From: Lachnospiraceae bacterium
GTDB taxonomy: Bacteria; Bacillota; Clostridia; Lachnospirales; Lachnospiraceae
Assembly (NCBI GenBank): GCA_009774245.1
Contig: VSNM01000001.1
Span: 155,317 to 219,316 of the forward strand
Direction of reading: 5' to 3'
Length of the DNA stretch: 64,000 nucleotides
Made by a program: the position numbers and the translations under genes. Of the stretch, positions 60,791 through 64,000 are shown in pieces (position 1 is the first letter of the stretch; each line of letters begins with the position of its first letter). Below the pieces are notes generated by a model. It was not told the origin of the DNA and did not search any database. It was given only the letters and a program-made list of their open reading frames with translations.

Positions 60791-61438
60791 ATGGCGGATG
60801 AATGGACAGGACAGGGCACAGCCCATGAAGGAGCTGAAAAAAATGAAAGATACATGGAGGGAAATTATGATAACAGTGGAAACATAGTCAAAAGATACAA
60901 GCAGAAAGCAGATGATGAGCACCGGTCGTTACAGATAGCAGAAGAGATAAAGGCTTCACAGGAAGCTGCATATGAAAGAGAGACGGAAAGTCTGTCATAT
61001 GAGTATCAGGCAGTGGGTGAAGCATTTACGAAATTAATGAAAGCGTACGTTGAAGAGGACAAGTATCAGCAATATCTGGTTGACGGAGCGGTTTTAAGGT
61101 GCAGCCAGGCAACGACGGAGGATTTTGACTATAATGGCGGAACCGTTGTACTGGAGAACAAGGCTGACGAGGTGTGCAATATCGTCCTTGATGTCCATGA
61201 GAATCCCATTAGTGGCAGAACTGCATCAGATAACACCATGATTATCAATGGTCATAGGTATGCGACTGTAACAGATACATTACAGGGATTTAATATAAAT
61301 CCCCCAAAATGCAACTGTAGATTAGCTGCTGACAGGATTTCGGAGCATGAAAAGATCAGGGCAGACGGAGACCGCAATAAGAACGGGGTATGCACGCACC
61401 TTATGTGGCTGAATAGGGAATGGGACAATTACAGGTAG
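60791..61438 (+). CDS. PAAR-like effector, N-terminal part (frame broken)
   Basis: 215 residues. Close paralogue of the first 220 residues of 54737: YLVDGAVLRCSQATTEDFDY, ENKADEVCNIVLDV, PPKCNCRLAADRISE and GVCTHLMWLNREWDNY, then stop. The homologue continues straight into the ITMTSVLFCKHGG hallmark, which here is in another frame starting at 61420. A one- or two-base change near 61425-61435 would restore one 512-residue effector. Confidence 0.75.
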   Translation: MADEWTGQGTAHEGAEKNERYMEGNYDNSGNIVKRYKQKADDEHRSLQIAEEIKASQEAAYERETESLSYEYQAVGEAFTKLMKAYVEEDKYQQYLVDGAVLRCSQATTEDFDYNGGTVVLENKADEVCNIVLDVHENPISGRTASDNTMIINGHRYATVTDTLQGFNINPPKCNCRLAADRISEHEKIRADGDRNKNGVCTHLMWLNREWDNYR

Positions 61439-62337
61439 AAGGAACCGAATACCTGAAAAAAGATGATGCCATTATGGTATTTGATACAGGAGAAGATGGA
61501 CAGGCTGTACAGGTAGATTCCGTTATAGAACACAGGGGCGTAGAAGGGATTACGATGACGTCTGTGCTGTTCTGCAAGCATGGCGGACTGATTATGCCGG
61601 TGACGTCGGGGCAGACAGTTGTAGTGCCAGCCAAAGAAGAAAGATTTCAATTTACAAAGGAACAATTGATTGCATGTGGATGGGAAAATGTAACAGATGG
61701 AGAGTTAGAAAAATTGAATAAGGCTTTGATAGATTTTAAGGTTGTTTCTGCTGAAAGTGCCTTTATGATGTTTGCTACGATGTTGAGTGAAAGCGGATGT
61801 GAAAATGCATTAGAAGGGCAACCCAGAATAAATGAGTTTGATGATTTATCATGGGAAAAATATAAAGCAGAACTTAGGGCAAATGGTAATGTTGTTGGAG
61901 ATTACGGATGGAAAGAGAGAGGTGCTGGTTATATTCAATTAACAGGTGAAACTGTTCAAAGAGCTTTTTTGGAAAGAATGGAAGATCCTTATAATGGTGA
62001 TAGACCCGCTGAATATATAGGAATGAAGTATCCCATAGAGGCCGCTGTGTATTATTGGTCGGAAGTAGACAAGACAAGTAAAGGAAACCTGAATGCTTAT
62101 ATAGAAGAATATGGTGCAACAGAAGGGACATTTCTTATTACACAATACTTTACCAACGGATACAAAGAAGGAATTGATGAATCCCTAAGAAATATTCGAG
62201 ATGGTAAAAGTTTTCAGACAAATATAGAAACAGGAAAATTAATTGTGGATGGGAAAATATTTGATCTTCCTAATGGTTGGAAAGAGAGGGAAGAGATTTG
62301 GGAGAAAGTAAATGAAGAACTGCAGAAATATGAATAA
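61420..62337 (+). CDS. PAAR-like effector, C-terminal part with GH19-type domain
   Basis: 305 residues from ATG 61420, overlapping the previous frame by 19 bases. It begins with VEGITMTSVLFCKHGGLIMP, VTSGQT, the end of the PAAR-like domain. The toxin part is GH19/lysozyme-like: ESAFMMFATMLSESGCENAL (Glu in SESG, about 124) and WKERGAGYIQLTGETVQRAF (about 165-183), then EAAVYYWSEVDKTSKGNLNA. It may be made separately by translational coupling, or the split may be a mutation. A DUF3298-like exported protein overlaps its 3' end. Confidence 0.78.
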   Translation: MGQLQVEGTEYLKKDDAIMVFDTGEDGQAVQVDSVIEHRGVEGITMTSVLFCKHGGLIMPVTSGQTVVVPAKEERFQFTKEQLIACGWENVTDGELEKLNKALIDFKVVSAESAFMMFATMLSESGCENALEGQPRINEFDDLSWEKYKAELRANGNVVGDYGWKERGAGYIQLTGETVQRAFLERMEDPYNGDRPAEYIGMKYPIEAAVYYWSEVDKTSKGNLNAYIEEYGATEGTFLITQYFTNGYKEGIDESLRNIRDGKSFQTNIETGKLIVDGKIFDLPNGWKEREEIWEKVNEELQKYE

Positions 62338-63598
62338 AATATTAATGATATGTTGCATCAGCGTACTATGTATTTTATGTAATGAGACAGACACTGATGC
62401 GGATGATCATTGTATCGAAAGTTCTGCTGGCGATACGAGAGTATCTTTTAATTCGGCACAGCAGTCATCAGGATTGTCAGAATCTCACTATTTTATCCGG
62501 CATTATGGTTATCTGGATTATGCCTGTTCTGTTTATGGGATTAAAGGTATAAGTTCACATGAGTATTTTGTTCCGGTTTTGTTGGTAGAAATTCCAGACC
62601 ATAAGGAAAAGGAAGAACGAATCAATAGAATGTTGTTGGAGCGGTATGTTGCAGTATTGCCTGATGATATGGACAAACAATGGTGGGAGCAGCAGGAACT
62701 GCATATTATGTACCGGTCAGATAGATATCTGTGTTTTCGGTATTTATCAAATTCGGAATTGCCAGAAGGATGTAATGTCAGGGATTTATATTTTACACTG
62801 GATATGGAAAATGAAAGTATTATAGATTATCCAATGATTGAAGGAGAAACAGGAAAATATGAGCCATATAGATTTGGGAGTTTGTACAAAGAGCTGGAAT
62901 GTTATCAGGAAAAACCAGTAGAAGAACAGAGCCTTTTAAGAAGGGATGGGCAATATCAGATGCATCAGGTGACAGCAGAGTGTGACGGAATCTTTTTTCC
63001 CTGTGTGGAAGTAGAAGGAATAGCGGATAAGAAAAAGCAGGAAGAGATTAACATGGCACTGCAGGAACCAATGAGATCATTTATTAAAAACGGGATATGG
63101 GAAAATTCGGAAGAAGAACAAAAGCTTATGAACAATATCCGTATATATGTTGCATACCAGACAGAACAATGGCTGTCTGTAGTATATTCCATAGAAGTAA
63201 CAGATTATCCTGATTTTAAGCGGTATGATGGAATAAAAGATCTGGGGATCACAATAAATATGCAGAGCGGGAAACGGGTTCTGTTGGATGATTTATTTGA
63301 ACAGGACAAAATCCTCAATTGGTTTTATGTTATGGGAATGTATAAAGAGGGAGATAAAAACAATGGAGGATTGGGATTGCTGTTCCAGACAGAAGAAGAA
63401 AAAATAAAGGAATACAAGCAGGTGCATAAAGATGTGAAAATAACAGAGGTTTCTTGGTTATGGGATACATTATACTGGAATTCGTTTTACTTATATAAAG
63501 GAAAATTAATGATATTAAGAACAAGTGGCTCTGCTGATTTTGAGATACCATTGCCAGAAATCTGTGAATATTTGAGAGTAGATCCATGGTATGATTGA
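62312..63598 (+). CDS. Exported DUF4163/DUF3298-like protein, likely immunity to the GH19 effector
   Basis: 428 residues; ATG 62312 overlaps the effector end by 26 bases (ATG 62330 also possible). The N-terminal export segment is ILMICCISVLCILC; the lipobox is not canonical. The rest is paralogous to 26151-27506: VPVLLVEIPDHKEKEERINR, RYLCFRYLSNSELPEGCNVR, KKQEEINMALQEP, VYSIEVTDYP and GITINMQSGKRVLLDDLFEQ. The RsiV-like half may bind the muramidase directly. The stop is fused to a truncated structural-gene copy. Confidence 0.75.
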   Translation: MKNCRNMNKILMICCISVLCILCNETDTDADDHCIESSAGDTRVSFNSAQQSSGLSESHYFIRHYGYLDYACSVYGIKGISSHEYFVPVLLVEIPDHKEKEERINRMLLERYVAVLPDDMDKQWWEQQELHIMYRSDRYLCFRYLSNSELPEGCNVRDLYFTLDMENESIIDYPMIEGETGKYEPYRFGSLYKELECYQEKPVEEQSLLRRDGQYQMHQVTAECDGIFFPCVEVEGIADKKKQEEINMALQEPMRSFIKNGIWENSEEEQKLMNNIRIYVAYQTEQWLSVVYSIEVTDYPDFKRYDGIKDLGITINMQSGKRVLLDDLFEQDKILNWFYVMGMYKEGDKNNGGLGLLFQTEEEKIKEYKQVHKDVKITEVSWLWDTLYWNSFYLYKGKLMILRTSGSADFEIPLPEICEYLRVDPWYD

Positions 63599-63600
63599 AG

Positions 63601-63926
63601 GCTGCCATGGAAGAAACATTTCAGTGCGCCTGCAGCGAAATCCGGACAGCGCTGGACACAGATGCATGCGTGATCTGGCGCGGCCTCCGGGATGCCGTCT
63701 GCGGATGCCTGGAGACAGCAGGGGCGTTACAGCGGCAGGGACAGAAGGGCAGACTGAAATACCTGGCTTTCAGCATGATGCAGCATGCGCTGTGGATGGA
63801 CAGGCTGGAGCTGCGCATCGACGCCCTGGACGACAGCTTTTATCTGGACACGGCGGAGGCATCGGCGCAGTACCGTGCGGATTTCCTGCAGGACAGGTTC
63901 CGGAGAGACATGGAATGTTTATATCC
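63601..63926 (+). pseudogene. Truncated copy of the 208-aa structural-family gene
   Basis: Nearly identical to 59045-59370. It lacks the first 16 codons and ends at ATGGAATGTTTATAT, after which the sequence changes and the frame soon stops (63957). It begins one base after the stop of the preceding immunity gene, so the joint was made by recombination. Nothing further is recognised to 64000. Confidence 0.88.
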
Positions 63927-64000
63927 TGAATCCGTGAACCTTGGTTCAAATATATGAAGCGTACTGTAACGCCCCATACCACACTAAAGTTTTTATCTGA

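Overview
The window looks like an accessory region of a Gram-positive Bacillota genome, most likely a gut Lachnospiraceae/Clostridia species. The signs are strong AGGAGG-type ribosome sites, frequent GTG/TTG starts, many lipoprotein and single-TM signal sequences, a Rpn-family nuclease/transposase, and the absence of any periplasm-type gene. The taxonomic call is inference; no rRNA, tRNA or CRISPR array is visible.

The centre of the window is a type VI secretion-like contractile injection system. Structural and control genes sit in four blocks. Block A (7060-16308) has a membrane VWA protein, a long TssB-TssC-like sheath protein, two Hcp-like tube proteins, a DnaJ protein, a membrane FHA protein, an Imm11/DUF1629-like protein and two VgrG-like spikes. 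Block B (34344-40562, then 42905-46315) has a 206-aa family protein, a Gly/Ala-rich small protein, a zinc-ribbon FHA protein, two PP2C-type phosphatase-like membrane proteins, unrecognised candidates for baseplate or membrane-complex parts, and an Hsp70/actin-like ATPase. Block C (50991-54711) has two more VgrG-like spikes with a DcrB-like adaptor. Block D (58996-60762) has a 208-aa paralogue, a second Imm11-like protein and another DcrB-like adaptor. I recognise no ClpV, TssM or TssL, no gp25/TssE, and no Ser/Thr kinase.

Between the blocks lie effector cassettes. Each is a PAAR-like (DUF4280-type) N-terminus fused to a different toxin domain: GH24 lysozyme, GH19-like chitinase/muramidase twice, a lytic-transglycosylase-like domain, and two copies of an unrecognised, possibly double-psi-barrel domain. 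Each is followed immediately by a lipoprotein or single-TM protein that is the likely immunity factor. The recognisable toxins act on peptidoglycan and the immunity proteins face the cell wall. I infer that the system kills competing bacteria by wall hydrolysis and that kin are protected from outside the membrane.

The rest is mostly an immunity and scar landscape: a tandem triplication of one lipoprotein family (18824-22331), LRR and RCC1-like secreted proteins, internally duplicated secreted proteins, and many short fragments of VgrG-operon, adaptor and effector genes. Two effectors share a nearly identical 749-bp 5' module with different toxin ends, which points to cassette exchange by homologous recombination. 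Structural genes look G+C-rich; toxin C-termini and immunity genes look A+T-rich.

The left end (1-7059) holds a nuclease/transposase, a decayed gene, a duplicated HTH-TPR regulator (RRNPP-like layout) and a small secreted peptide gene on the minus strand. That peptide gene is present twice, because the whole VWA promoter region is repeated around two inserted secreted-protein genes.
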